Of a stretch of 64,000 nucleotides of DNA, positions 1-8,530 are shown piece by piece (positions within the stretch are counted from its first letter, which is position 1; every line of letters begins with the position of its first letter). The notes under the pieces were generated by a model that was given only the letters and a program-made list of their open reading frames with translations, did no database searches and had not been told where the DNA came from. Made by a program: the position numbers and the translations under genes. The DNA comes from Leptospira broomii serovar Hurstbridge str. 5399 (lineage in GTDB: Bacteria; Spirochaetota; Leptospiria; Leptospirales; Leptospiraceae), in the NCBI RefSeq assembly GCF_000243715.2, contig NZ_AHMO02000008.1, positions 1,599,001 to 1,663,000 of the forward strand. Direction: 5' to 3'.

Positions 1-93
1 GCTTCGCTTTTCTCAAAATTTTTCATAGGCACCATTAGACTCGAATCGACTGAGGAGGAAGAGTTTACGTTTTAAAAAAGAAGTCGAGTACTT

Positions 94-133
94 AAAGCAT
101 CCAAATAAGTTAATTAGCTTACTTAAATGCTTT
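94..133 (-). terminator. Possible terminator or hairpin after icd
   Basis: An imperfect inverted repeat lies just past the icd stop codon. The arms AAAGCATCCAAATAAG and CTTACTTAAATGCTTT match at 13 of 16 positions around an 8-base loop. Read on the minus strand the stem is AT-rich and is followed by a weak T-rich stretch, not a clean U-tract. It may end the icd transcript, but the thermodynamic case is weak. The remainder of bases 1-142 shows no gene. Confidence 0.3.
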
Positions 134-142
134 TAATATTCC

Positions 143-1609
143 TTATTCGCCTTGTCCGAGAGAAAATGCACGCTTTCCTCCGAATTTATACAGGTTTTCG
201 GTTTGGATGCTATCTAATCCCGCTTCCGAGATTTTTAAGAGAAGTTTTCCTATTTGTTCAGGTTGGATTTTTATAAAACCGTCTCCCATCTCAGAGTCCG
301 GGGTATCGGGGTGTATAAATCTGCATCTCCAGTGATCGGTTAGAAAGGTCTCGGGTGCTCCGTTCGGATATACTTTTACGCCTCGATTAGTAATCATACG
401 AAGTTTTAAATCTGAGGATAGGTTCGAAAGTTTCTTACCCAATTCATCGGGTGATCCAGATGACCAATCCAAGAAGATGTCCACACCGACCAACTCCTTC
501 ATTATCGGGATTCTTTTGTACTCGGGAATATGAATGGCTTTTGCTTTCCCGAATGAAATCGGTTTAAATCTTTCCGGCAGATGACCTAGGTTTCCGATAA
601 CTGCTTCAGAAAATTCTTTAGTACCCACTTTAATCCGGCTGACTCCTGCCTTGAAAATATCTCCGGTGTGAATTCCTTCTTCAATCGTCAGAAGCCATGC
701 ATTTTGAATTTTTGCAGCGATATCCGGCTGACCTAAATGAACAAGCATCATAACTGCCGCGTTTAAGAGGCCGGACGGGTTGGCCATATTTTTTCCGGCG
801 ATATCCGGAGCGGAACCGTGAATGGCTTCAAACATGGAGACAATCTGTCCTATATTCGCCGATCCCGCCATCCCGACGGATCCGGCCACCTGCGCAACGA
901 TATCCGAAATAATATCTCCGTATAAATTTAACGTTACGACAACATCATAGACTTGCGGACGTTCCGCTAAGTGCGCGGCGCCGATATCGATGATTTCGGT
1001 ATTCGATTCTATATCCGGATAATCTTTCGTGATCTCTTTAAACACGTCATGAAAGAGACCGTCGGATTGTTTCATGATATTGTCTTTAACCATCGCGGTG
1101 ACTTTCTTTCTTCCGTATGCCTTTGCATATTCGAAAGCATAACGGATGATTTTCTCCGATCCCGGACGCGAGATCAATTTAAGACATTGTACTGTGTCGG
1201 TGGTTTGTTTATGTTCGATTCCGGTATAAAGATCCTCTTCATTTTCTCGAACAATCACTACGTCGAGAAGAGGATGTTTGGTGTCCACGTACGGATATAA
1301 AGAAACGCAAGGGCGAACGTTTGCAAAAAGACCGAGGGTAGTGCGGACAGTAACATTTAAACTTTTATAACCTCCGCCTTGGGGAGTCGTGATCGGGGCC
1401 TTTAAAAAAACTTTCGTTTCGCGGAGTATGTCCCAGGCAGAAGGTTCAATTCCGGCGCTATGTCCCTTCTTGTAGACTTGCTCTCCGATTTCTATAAAAA
1501 CCGGTTCGATCTTCGCTCCGGCTGCTTCCAAAATCCGAAGAGTCGCATCCATTATCTCCGGTCCGATTCCGTCTCCTTTCGCTACGGCAATTCTTTTTTT
1601 AGCGGTCAT
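143..1609 (-). CDS. icd: Isocitrate dehydrogenase, long (Rickettsia/Thermus-like) form
   Basis: Isocitrate dehydrogenase of the TCA cycle, oxidatively decarboxylating isocitrate to 2-oxoglutarate in the cytoplasm. The 488-residue product has the N-terminal GDGIGPEI motif, the substrate loop GGGYKSLNVTVRT with its Ser, the metal-binding NLYGDIISD and the cofactor loop EAIHGSAPDIAGKN. About 150 residues follow the catalytic domain, as in the long Rickettsia/Thermus subgroup. The cofactor loop has Asp-Ile where NADP enzymes usually have Lys-Tyr, so NAD use is possible. The ATG is preceded by a good GGGAGG ribosome site six bases away. A 253-base gap separates it from moeA upstream, so it probably has its own promoter; that gap also holds a small perfect palindrome, AACGT-TT-ACGTT. 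Confidence 0.93.
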   Translation of the reverse strand: MTAKKRIAVAKGDGIGPEIMDATLRILEAAGAKIEPVFIEIGEQVYKKGHSAGIEPSAWDILRETKVFLKAPITTPQGGGYKSLNVTVRTTLGLFANVRPCVSLYPYVDTKHPLLDVVIVRENEEDLYTGIEHKQTTDTVQCLKLISRPGSEKIIRYAFEYAKAYGRKKVTAMVKDNIMKQSDGLFHDVFKEITKDYPDIESNTEIIDIGAAHLAERPQVYDVVVTLNLYGDIISDIVAQVAGSVGMAGSANIGQIVSMFEAIHGSAPDIAGKNMANPSGLLNAAVMMLVHLGQPDIAAKIQNAWLLTIEEGIHTGDIFKAGVSRIKVGTKEFSEAVIGNLGHLPERFKPISFGKAKAIHIPEYKRIPIMKELVGVDIFLDWSSGSPDELGKKLSNLSSDLKLRMITNRGVKVYPNGAPETFLTDHWRCRFIHPDTPDSEMGDGFIKIQPEQIGKLLLKISEAGLDSIQTENLYKFGGKRAFSLGQGE

Positions 1610-1862
1610 GCTAGCCCTCCCGGCTATACGCTCATTTGAATAGAACGTAAACGTTGGTCAATCCGGATTGCTAGTTAGCGATTCGAAGCGGGATGAAAGT
1701 ATTTTCTATTTTAGTGATAGAATGGGAACTGATTACCGATTGATTGGGTGTAGCCAAAACGGACCCGCGATTCAAAAACGATCGATCGGAATCTATATTA
1801 TTTGAATTTCTTAGTCTTTACTCCGGGAAAATTTCCGGACATGAATTGCTTGTACTAGAATA

Positions 1863-3047
1863 TTACCAGGCTCGAAATTCGACAAAATCACCGACTTCAA
1901 TCGATTCGCTGTTCGAGGGATGTAAAGCGATTCCATCCGAAAATAATCCGGCCCGAATATCCCCGCTCCCGTTAAATAGTTTGGGCGAAACGCCTGTTCT
2001 GTCGCTAGTTTGCAGGACTACTGGAAAATATTCGGAGAGTTGGTTCTTCTTTTTTCTGGATCCTAAGAACGGAACCCGTAAAGGTTGTTCCGAATTCATA
2101 CCTAAAAATTTTCGAATATAAGGTTCTACGAAAATACGAGCGCATACTTGGACGCTGAAAGGATTCCCGGGTAATCCAAAGACAGCGGTCCTCTTTCGTT
2201 TTCCGAACCAAATCGGTTTACCCGGCTTTATCAAAACCTTATGAAACAATTGTTCTACCGATAAACTTTTTAGAACAGGGGGAATTAAATCTAGGTTCCC
2301 CATCGAAACTCCCCCCGAGAGTAAAAGAATATCCGATTCTAATCCTTTTGTGAGGGCCTCGCGTATTTTAGATTCGTCGTCGGGTACTAAAGTAACGAAT
2401 TCGGGTTCGATTCCGAATTTGAATAGAAATGAAAATAGAGAATAGGAATTGGAATCCCGAATTTGCCAAGGCAAAGGGTCTTGCTCGATCGATACGACTT
2501 CGTTCCCCGTCGAAACGATGCTAATTTTTGGAGGCGCGGAAACTTTAATATCCCGTTTCCCGAGAGAGGCTAGCAAAGAAATCGCGGCAGTCGAAAGCGT
2601 TTCCCCGCCCGAAAATACAAGATCCCCTTTTTTAAGATCTTCGCCTTGTAGCGCTATATTTAAGTATTTCTTTATAGACTTGGCTTCGAACCGAATTTCA
2701 CCGGCCGTATTTTGTTCTCTACTATCTTCTACTTTAATGACTACGTTTAACCCGTCAGGAACGGGAGCTCCAGTCATGATCCGGACGGCCTCCTCTTCCG
2801 GATATAGATCGATTGACATACCTGCGGAGACTTCTCGCCTAAATTTGTAGATGCGATCCGGAGAAAATCCTTCTTCGCGAATGGCAAATCCGTCCATCGT
2901 AGCCCTATTGAACGGAGGATAATCTCGATCCGCATTAACGGATTGGGCAAGCACTCGTCCGATCGCATCCTTTAGCGAGACTGTCACGGAGGATGCAGAT
3001 TCGACTTGATTTAAGATTCGGGAAACCGCTTCCTCTACCGAGATCAA
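1863..3047 (-). CDS. moeA: Molybdopterin molybdenumtransferase MoeA (TTG start)
   Basis: MoeA inserts molybdate into adenylylated molybdopterin, the last step of Mo-cofactor synthesis. The 394-residue protein shows the family's order: N-terminal SVEEAVSRI, the RDYPPFNRATMDGFAI segment, the MTGAPVP motif, a MoaB-like core with LLSGGVSMGN, the FGLPGNPFS motif and a C-terminal beta domain. Reading the frame further upstream adds about 100 residues that do not resemble MoeA. I therefore chose the TTG at 3047, whose TTGA overlaps the moaCB stop, with GAGGAG a few bases upstream. This implies translational coupling to moaCB. Confidence 0.9.
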   Translation of the reverse strand: MISVEEAVSRILNQVESASSVTVSLKDAIGRVLAQSVNADRDYPPFNRATMDGFAIREEGFSPDRIYKFRREVSAGMSIDLYPEEEAVRIMTGAPVPDGLNVVIKVEDSREQNTAGEIRFEAKSIKKYLNIALQGEDLKKGDLVFSGGETLSTAAISLLASLGKRDIKVSAPPKISIVSTGNEVVSIEQDPLPWQIRDSNSYSLFSFLFKFGIEPEFVTLVPDDESKIREALTKGLESDILLLSGGVSMGNLDLIPPVLKSLSVEQLFHKVLIKPGKPIWFGKRKRTAVFGLPGNPFSVQVCARIFVEPYIRKFLGMNSEQPLRVPFLGSRKKKNQLSEYFPVVLQTSDRTGVSPKLFNGSGDIRAGLFSDGIALHPSNSESIEVGDFVEFRAW

Positions 3048-3958
3048 TGCCCTTCTCCTCGCATCATTTTTTTTGCATGGAAGATTGCCGGAAGAATCGC
3101 TTGCAAACTTTCCTTGGCTCCATTCGTACTTCCAGGTACACAAATGACCAAAGTCTTTCCGATTCTTCCTGCTATCGAACGGGATAACATTGCAAACGGA
3201 GTTCGATCCTGCCCGAAGGCTCTCATGGTTTCCGCGATCCCGGGAATTTCCTGTTCTAGGATACTTTTGACCGTATCCGAAGTATTGTCTCGAGGTCCAA
3301 GTCCGGTTCCTCCGGAGGTTACGATTAAATCCAGTTTTTGATCGGCCCAACTTAAAATAGTCTTACGAATTTCCTCGGGCTCATCCGGAACGATTTTTTT
3401 TTCCGCTATTTCCACGCCTTGTTCTCTTAACAATTCTTCGATTGCAGGACCTGAACCGTCTTCCCTCTTTCCCGAAAAAGTGGAATCGGAACATGTTAGA
3501 ATTGCAGCTCTTGAACCTGCGGCAAATTTTGTGATATGGGAATCGCTCTTGCCTCCTTTCTTTTCCAAAAGACGAATGGCGGAGATTTCCAATTCCTTAT
3601 CTATCGGTTTAAGAAGATCGTAAATAACAAGCGCCGCGATCGAGACTCCTGTCAGGGCTTCCATCTCGATTCCGGTTTTTCCTATCGATTTTGCGGAGGT
3701 AAGAATTCGAATTGCATTCTTTTCTTGAAGAATCTCGAATTCTACGGAAAAGAAATCTATCGGAACCGGATGGCAATGAGGAATGAGTTCCGATGTTTTT
3801 TTGGAGGCTAATAGAGCCGCGGCCTTTGCGACTTCGAAAAGATCGCCCTTAGGAAGATTGTTTTGCCTGATCCTCGCGACCGTCTCCGACTTGCAAAAGA
3901 CGAATCCTTCCGCTTGCGCGGTTCTTAAGGTAACTCGTTTTCCCGTGATATCATTCAT
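3044..3958 (-). CDS. moaCB: Fused MoaC-MoaB molybdenum cofactor protein
   Basis: A bifunctional Mo-cofactor enzyme. Residues 1 to about 150 are MoaC (cyclic pyranopterin monophosphate synthase), with the HCHPVPI and GKTGIEMEALTGVS motifs. Residues from about 160 to the end are MoaB/MogA-like, with SDSTFSG, TSGGTGLGPRD and CVPGSTNGAKE, which would adenylylate molybdopterin. The ATG at 3958 is preferred over one ten codons upstream because GGAGAAG sits just before it and the MoaC homology begins there. It is coupled to moeA by a 4-base overlap. No molybdoenzyme or moaA/D/E gene is visible here, so the rest of the pathway must lie elsewhere. Confidence 0.92.
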   Translation of the reverse strand: MNDITGKRVTLRTAQAEGFVFCKSETVARIRQNNLPKGDLFEVAKAAALLASKKTSELIPHCHPVPIDFFSVEFEILQEKNAIRILTSAKSIGKTGIEMEALTGVSIAALVIYDLLKPIDKELEISAIRLLEKKGGKSDSHITKFAAGSRAAILTCSDSTFSGKREDGSGPAIEELLREQGVEIAEKKIVPDEPEEIRKTILSWADQKLDLIVTSGGTGLGPRDNTSDTVKSILEQEIPGIAETMRAFGQDRTPFAMLSRSIAGRIGKTLVICVPGSTNGAKESLQAILPAIFHAKKMMRGEGH

Positions 3959-4181
3959 TGGTCTTCTCCGATCTATTCGCAGCCGCAATGAATCAAGAGA
4001 ACCATCTCCATATTAAATCACCAAGGATTTTATTCTTAAAAAATAAATCTAACGAGCTAAAAAGCCCGGCGTTGAATTTCAAAAAAGAAGTTAGTAAAAT
4101 TCGGAAATAATCGAAGAAAGAGCGGCCAGATTCGGCCATCTTAAGAGTCTTTCGATTTGCTATGGTTTGAAAAGGAAAGTT

Positions 4182-4358
4182 TTATTCGCTATCGAGGTCG
4201 ATATCCGGACGATCGCCGGCAAACTCTTCCTGAGAGTAAATCACTTCTAAAACATCGTCCATCCAATCCGGAGCACTGCTTGATAACGGATCGTTGATCC
4301 GATATTTTTCTATAATGCGACTATGCTTTAGGATCTGTTCCTTGGTTGTAGCGTTCAT
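4182..4358 (-). CDS. Small acidic protein, 58 residues, unknown function
   Basis: An ATG-to-TAA frame encodes 58 residues, starting MNATTKEQILKHSRIIEKYR and ending DRPDIDLDSE. The N-terminal half is helical and basic-to-neutral. The C-terminal half is strongly acidic, with DWMDDVLEVI and a terminal Asp/Glu run. I see no membrane segment or Cys. It stands alone between the Mo-cofactor genes and the ndk terminator, on the same strand. Codon choice looks like the neighbouring genes, which favours a real gene. The ribosome site is weak. I do not recognise a family. Confidence 0.55.
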   Translation of the reverse strand: MNATTKEQILKHSRIIEKYRINDPLSSSAPDWMDDVLEVIYSQEEFAGDRPDIDLDSE

Positions 4359-4523
4359 ATTATTAGCTTCGGTCGAAACGGGGAAAAGATTTCGCCTACC
4401 TTGAAAAAATAAGGAAATATATTTCTAGAAAGTACAAGGATTTTTTGTAATTCTTACTAGAAAAATTCCCGATATCTCGTCGAGTCTTAACGGCATTTGT
4501 GGAGTTTTCGTATATCAGACGTT

Positions 4524-4561
4524 AAAAGAAAAACCCGATGCCTTCCTTCGAAAACATCGGG
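4524..4561 (-). terminator. Rho-independent terminator of the argG-coaD-ndk operon
   Basis: On the minus strand, about 55 bases after the ndk stop, CCCGATG pairs with CATCGGG around a 14-base loop. A TTTTTCTTTT tract follows directly. Position and orientation fit the end of the argG-coaD-ndk transcript. Confidence 0.85.
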
Positions 4562-4616
4562 ATCTTCATTAATGGTTCGATTCTCGGACACTAATTCTAA
4601 TCGAAGAAGCTAGGAA

Positions 4617-5030
4617 TTAGAATAATTCGTTACCTTTGAAGAAAAAGCTGATTTCAAGAGCCGAGTTATCGTCGGAGTCGGAGCCATGAACCGCGTTTGC
4701 TTCTTTACTTTCCGCAAATAGAGCTCGGATCGTTCCGGCGGCAGCTTCCTTAGGATCGGTCGCTCCGATAACGTCTCTCCAATGCTGTACTGCATTTTCT
4801 CTTTCGAGAGCAGCTGCAACAATCGGTCCGGAAGACATATAATTGCACAGATCATTGTAGAAGGGACGAGCAGAGTGAACTTTATAAAATTGCTTAGCGT
4901 CTTCTAGAGAAAGTTTGAGGTATTTCAGTCCGAGAATCTTGAATCCTTCTTTTTCGATCCGTTGAAGGATGTCTCCGACGTGCTTATTTTTTACACCGTC
5001 GGGTTTAATCATAATAAACGTTCTAGCCAT
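4617..5030 (-). CDS. ndk: Nucleoside diphosphate kinase
   Basis: Transfers the gamma-phosphate from ATP to nucleoside diphosphates through a phospho-histidine, keeping NTP and dNTP pools balanced. The 137-residue length is typical. The protein begins [13 protein letters not shown], has the P-loop-like and Arg-containing segments of the family, and carries the active-site NAVHGSDS motif with His115. It is the last gene of the argG-coaD-ndk operon, nine bases after coaD, and is followed by a strong terminator. Confidence 0.97.
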   Translation of the reverse strand: MARTFIMIKPDGVKNKHVGDILQRIEKEGFKILGLKYLKLSLEDAKQFYKVHSARPFYNDLCNYMSSGPIVAAALERENAVQHWRDVIGATDPKEAAAGTIRALFAESKEANAVHGSDSDDNSALEISFFFKGNELF

Positions 5031-5039
5031 TGGTTTTCC

Positions 5040-5522
5040 TTATTTCGATAGTTTTTTTAGTAATGCTTTGCTTACGATATCCGGTACTTGGGCGGAGACA
5101 TCGCGGCCGTGTCTTGCTACTTCCTTAACGATCGTCGAAGATACGAACGAATATTCGTTGGAAGACATGAGAAAAATTGTTTCAATTTCAGGAGCCAGTT
5201 TCTTATTCATTAGGGAAATTGCATACTCATAATCGAAATCGGTTACCGCACGGAGTCCCCTAATGATACTCTTTGCACCACGCTTTCTGCAATAATCTAC
5301 GGTTAATCCTTCGAAGGTATCGATTTCCAAATTAGACCAACCTTCCGTAACCTGACGAATAAAACTCAATCGTTCTTCGATCGAAAAAAGGAAGCTTTTA
5401 CTCGAGTTTACGGCAACCCCGATGATGACTTTATCGAAGAGACCCATGGATCTCTGAAGGATATCCACGTGGCCGTTTGTAAGCGGGTCAAAGGAACCGG
5501 GGTATATTGCAATTCTTGTCAT
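5040..5522 (-). CDS. coaD: Phosphopantetheine adenylyltransferase
   Basis: Catalyses the penultimate step of coenzyme A synthesis, adenylylating 4'-phosphopantetheine. At 160 residues it has the family length. It shows the nucleotidyltransferase motif [15 protein letters not shown] near the N-terminus, the [12 protein letters not shown] segment, and the C-terminal [16 protein letters not shown]. Its ATG overlaps the argG stop by four bases, and ndk follows after nine bases, so the three genes are cotranscribed. Confidence 0.97.
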   Translation of the reverse strand: MTRIAIYPGSFDPLTNGHVDILQRSMGLFDKVIIGVAVNSSKSFLFSIEERLSFIRQVTEGWSNLEIDTFEGLTVDYCRKRGAKSIIRGLRAVTDFDYEYAISLMNKKLAPEIETIFLMSSNEYSFVSSTIVKEVARHGRDVSAQVPDIVSKALLKKLSK

Positions 5523-6730
5523 TTTTTTCTTAATCTCGCTGCTTCTTTAGCGGGAAGTCCGTACAAATTTATAAACCCTTCGGCGTCTTTTTGGTTATAG
5601 AGCTCTTCTTTTTCGAAGGTTGCCATTTCAGGATTGTACAAAGAGATTTGGGATTTTCTCCCTACGACCGTCGCGTTCCCCTTATAAAGTTTTAGTTTTA
5701 CGGTTCCTGTGACAAATCTTTGCGTCTCCGAAATAAAGGCTCGAACGGCGGCCATCCGAGATGAGAACCAATGTCCGTTGTATATGAGTTCCGCTAATTC
5801 GATGGAAAGTTTATCTTTATGATGCTGCGTATCCCGGTCGATAGTGATAGATTCGAGATCTCTATGTGCGTGAAATAGGATCGTTCCACCGGGAGTTTCA
5901 TAGACCCCTCTAGATTTAATTCCCACGAGTCTGTTTTCCACGATATCGACGCGGCCGATCCCGTGCTTCCCGCCCAACGTGTTAAGGGTCTCCATAACTT
6001 CTAGCGGATTCAATTTTTTGCCGTTTACCGCGACACAGTTCCCTTCTTGAAAATCCAATTCCACATATTCGGGAGAATCCGGAGCCTTCTCGGGAGAAAC
6101 CGTAAGCAAAAACATATCTTCGTTAGGTTCTTTGTACGGATCTTCTAAGATTCCACCCTCGTAGGAAATATGCATGAGGTTACGGTCCATCGAATAGGGC
6201 TTTGAAGCCGTGACTGGCACGGGAATTCCTTTTGACTTTGCATATTCGATAAGGTCGGCGCGTCCTCCGAAGCTCCAGGTCCTCCAAGGAGCTATAATCT
6301 CCTTTTCGGGAGCCAGAGATTTAAACGCTAGTTCGAACCGGACTTGGTCGTTTCCTTTCCCCGTTGCTCCGTGTGCGAAGGCATCCGCTCCTTCTTTTTT
6401 ACCGACTTCGGCCATCGCTTTCGCGATAAGCGGACGTGCTAAAGACGTTCCTAACAAGTAACGCATTTCGTAAATTGCATTCCCTTGGATGGCCGGAAAA
6501 ATGAAATCCCGGGCGAACTCCAACCGAAGATCTTCGATATATACTTTTGACGCCCCTGTTTTAATTCCTTTCTCTTCCAATCCGGTCAGTTCTTCTTTCT
6601 GGCCGACGTCGGCGGTAAAGGCTATGACTTCGCAGCCGTAGGTTTCTTTTAACCAGGTCAAGATAACAGAAGTGTCCAATCCACCCGAGTATGCGAGTAC
6701 GATCTTTTTAATATTCTTTTGAGCCGCCAT
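5519..6730 (-). CDS. argG: Argininosuccinate synthase
   Basis: Joins citrulline and aspartate using ATP in arginine synthesis. The 403-residue protein has the N-terminal P-loop [12 protein letters not shown], the [12 protein letters not shown] motif that binds citrulline and aspartate, and the [12 protein letters not shown] and [13 protein letters not shown] segments. It is the first gene of the operon with coaD and ndk, which are functionally unrelated. The 160 bases upstream should hold the promoter. I did not find an obvious arginine-repressor box there. Confidence 0.97.
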   Translation of the reverse strand: MAAQKNIKKIVLAYSGGLDTSVILTWLKETYGCEVIAFTADVGQKEELTGLEEKGIKTGASKVYIEDLRLEFARDFIFPAIQGNAIYEMRYLLGTSLARPLIAKAMAEVGKKEGADAFAHGATGKGNDQVRFELAFKSLAPEKEIIAPWRTWSFGGRADLIEYAKSKGIPVPVTASKPYSMDRNLMHISYEGGILEDPYKEPNEDMFLLTVSPEKAPDSPEYVELDFQEGNCVAVNGKKLNPLEVMETLNTLGGKHGIGRVDIVENRLVGIKSRGVYETPGGTILFHAHRDLESITIDRDTQHHKDKLSIELAELIYNGHWFSSRMAAVRAFISETQRFVTGTVKLKLYKGNATVVGRKSQISLYNPEMATFEKEELYNQKDAEGFINLYGLPAKEAARLRKK

Positions 6731-6891
6731 TCTAAAGGATAGGGAATTCGGTCGAGCCCATCCGACAAGTCAGATTTTAGCTAGATACGGAACTCTTTAT
6801 ATCAACGGTTAAGCGATCTGAGGTCGCAGGAAAATGAACCAAAAGGCTCTTAAACGAACGATTTAAATATTGCTGGAGATTTGAGCGAAGA

Positions 6892-8454
6892 TTAGAGTTT
6901 TGGAACCCAATCCAACTTTTCGGAAAGCTTTCGAAGTATGAGTACAAGCGCGTATGTGTCCATGCGACAATATTTCTTCAGGTCTGATTGTACTTTTTTT
7001 CTCTCTTCGTCGCTTACCGTTTCCGTTTTTATCCGTAAGAATTCCGAATTTGCCAGATAGCCGGCATTGATGGTCAAACTTTTATAATTCTCACCGGTTA
7101 ACACCGGAAGAACGGATTTAAGGGAGGTCGTTCCGTTTTGGTCGGGGTGATAATAATCAAAATCCCAGAATGGCAGGGCTAAGTCCAGAAAGTCAGATTC
7201 AATGGATTCACACCAATTTCGGAATTCGGGAAAAACTTGTACCGATTCTTTGAGACAACGCTTTTCGAATGTGTCGTTGAACGCTAGAATTGTGCCTCCG
7301 GCGCTGACCTTATCGGAGAGAGATTGTAAAATACCCAATCTTGGATCGATAATGTTGTCGTCGATGTATGAAAATTCTTCAGGTTCTTCATTTAAATTAC
7401 TGCGAAGAACATGAAGAGAAAATAGGAACGGGATATGTTGAAATGGATTGGATTTTTGATAAATCGGTACAGGAGGGTTAATGGTTTCGAAATCCAAGAA
7501 ATACAGCGGAAATCGTAATTTATCCATAAACTCCAGCAGCTTCCCCTTATTAAGATATTCTCTTCCGCTTTTTATGGCATTTATTTGGATTTTTTGTCTG
7601 ACGGTAAATTCGTCATAGTCGACGATTTCGGAAAGATTTCGAACTCCAGCATTCCACAGACGAAGTGTTTCTTCTTTACCTTCTCTTAACGAAAATAAAT
7701 CTCCTGGCGGGGCGTCCGATAGGCAATTGTCCGGATAATGGCAGCTTCGAGGATGTTCGCAAGATTTTACGTTTGCCCTGGGCGGGAGCGAAGTCTCTTC
7801 CAGGACTTCCAACATTCTAAATGCTCGTTCCCTAGTAATGGGTAGAGCGGCCAAAGATTCCTTGCTAACGTCTTTGCGGATAAAGAGGGCGTTTTGATCG
7901 ACGTCTCCTCCCTGATATAAATACTTAGAATTCAAAAATAATAATGTACTCTGAGCTACGTGAAAGCCCGCTTCCTCCATGACCATTCTTAAAAAAGACA
8001 ATTCTTGCGAATAAGATTTCTTCATCGAGGAAGAAGCCTTAACCACGACGATCTCCCATCCGTCTAGCTTAGGGAGGAGAAAGTCCGCCCTGAAATCGAA
8101 AAAGTCGGTTTGCAATGCCGCTCCTCGAACGGCTTCGTTTCTGGCTAGCATCGCTCTAGTTGTTCGGTCGTTATATCTGGCGTGAATCGCCTCGGGATAA
8201 AATCGATTCGCGATTTCCCGCAGAATCGATTTTTGCTTAGGTGAAATATATTGATTCTGTGCTTCGGCCGATTTTGCGGTCGGATCTTTGACTTGTATCC
8301 AAAGTTTCAATTCGCAATGGAGTCCGGCCTGGTAAGCCGATCTTCCTAAGAGAGGAAGACCTTCCTCTCTGTACGGAGCCAGAACTTGAAAAAGTAATTT
8401 TCTGCGAATATTCTCGGGAAAAAGAAAGGAGAACCGCCTTGCAGCGGTTCTCAC
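6892..8454 (-). CDS. DUF2779-type nuclease: Cas4/RecB-like plus DEDDy exonuclease
   Basis: A 520-residue predicted nuclease with two parts. The N-terminal part resembles Cas4/RecB nucleases: Cys47 in HCELKLW and a trio Cys232, Cys238, Cys244 (CEHPRSCHYPDNC) look like 4Fe-4S ligands, and RADFL is a nuclease motif. The expected E-x-K catalytic pair reads V-V-K at residues 137-139, so this domain may be inactive. The C-terminal part has DEDDy exonuclease motifs: FLDFET (Asp321, Glu323), AFNDTFEKR and YCRMD. This matches the DUF2779 family as I know it. A role in DNA repair or defence is inference. The nearest same-strand gene is 76 bases upstream; no cas genes are nearby. Confidence 0.75.
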   Translation of the reverse strand: MRTAARRFSFLFPENIRRKLLFQVLAPYREEGLPLLGRSAYQAGLHCELKLWIQVKDPTAKSAEAQNQYISPKQKSILREIANRFYPEAIHARYNDRTTRAMLARNEAVRGAALQTDFFDFRADFLLPKLDGWEIVVVKASSSMKKSYSQELSFLRMVMEEAGFHVAQSTLLFLNSKYLYQGGDVDQNALFIRKDVSKESLAALPITRERAFRMLEVLEETSLPPRANVKSCEHPRSCHYPDNCLSDAPPGDLFSLREGKEETLRLWNAGVRNLSEIVDYDEFTVRQKIQINAIKSGREYLNKGKLLEFMDKLRFPLYFLDFETINPPVPIYQKSNPFQHIPFLFSLHVLRSNLNEEPEEFSYIDDNIIDPRLGILQSLSDKVSAGGTILAFNDTFEKRCLKESVQVFPEFRNWCESIESDFLDLALPFWDFDYYHPDQNGTTSLKSVLPVLTGENYKSLTINAGYLANSEFLRIKTETVSDEERKKVQSDLKKYCRMDTYALVLILRKLSEKLDWVPKL

Positions 8455-8530
8455 AAATCTTGGAAAACTAACCCGGAGGGCACTCAGGTTCGTAACCTTA
8501 TCGCCACGGAATTATCGCGGCGAGCTTGGC

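Noticed and set aside
1744..2121. A 125-residue plus-strand frame over the end of moeA
   Set aside because: It lies antisense to the well-conserved MoeA C-terminus and has no recognisable feature.
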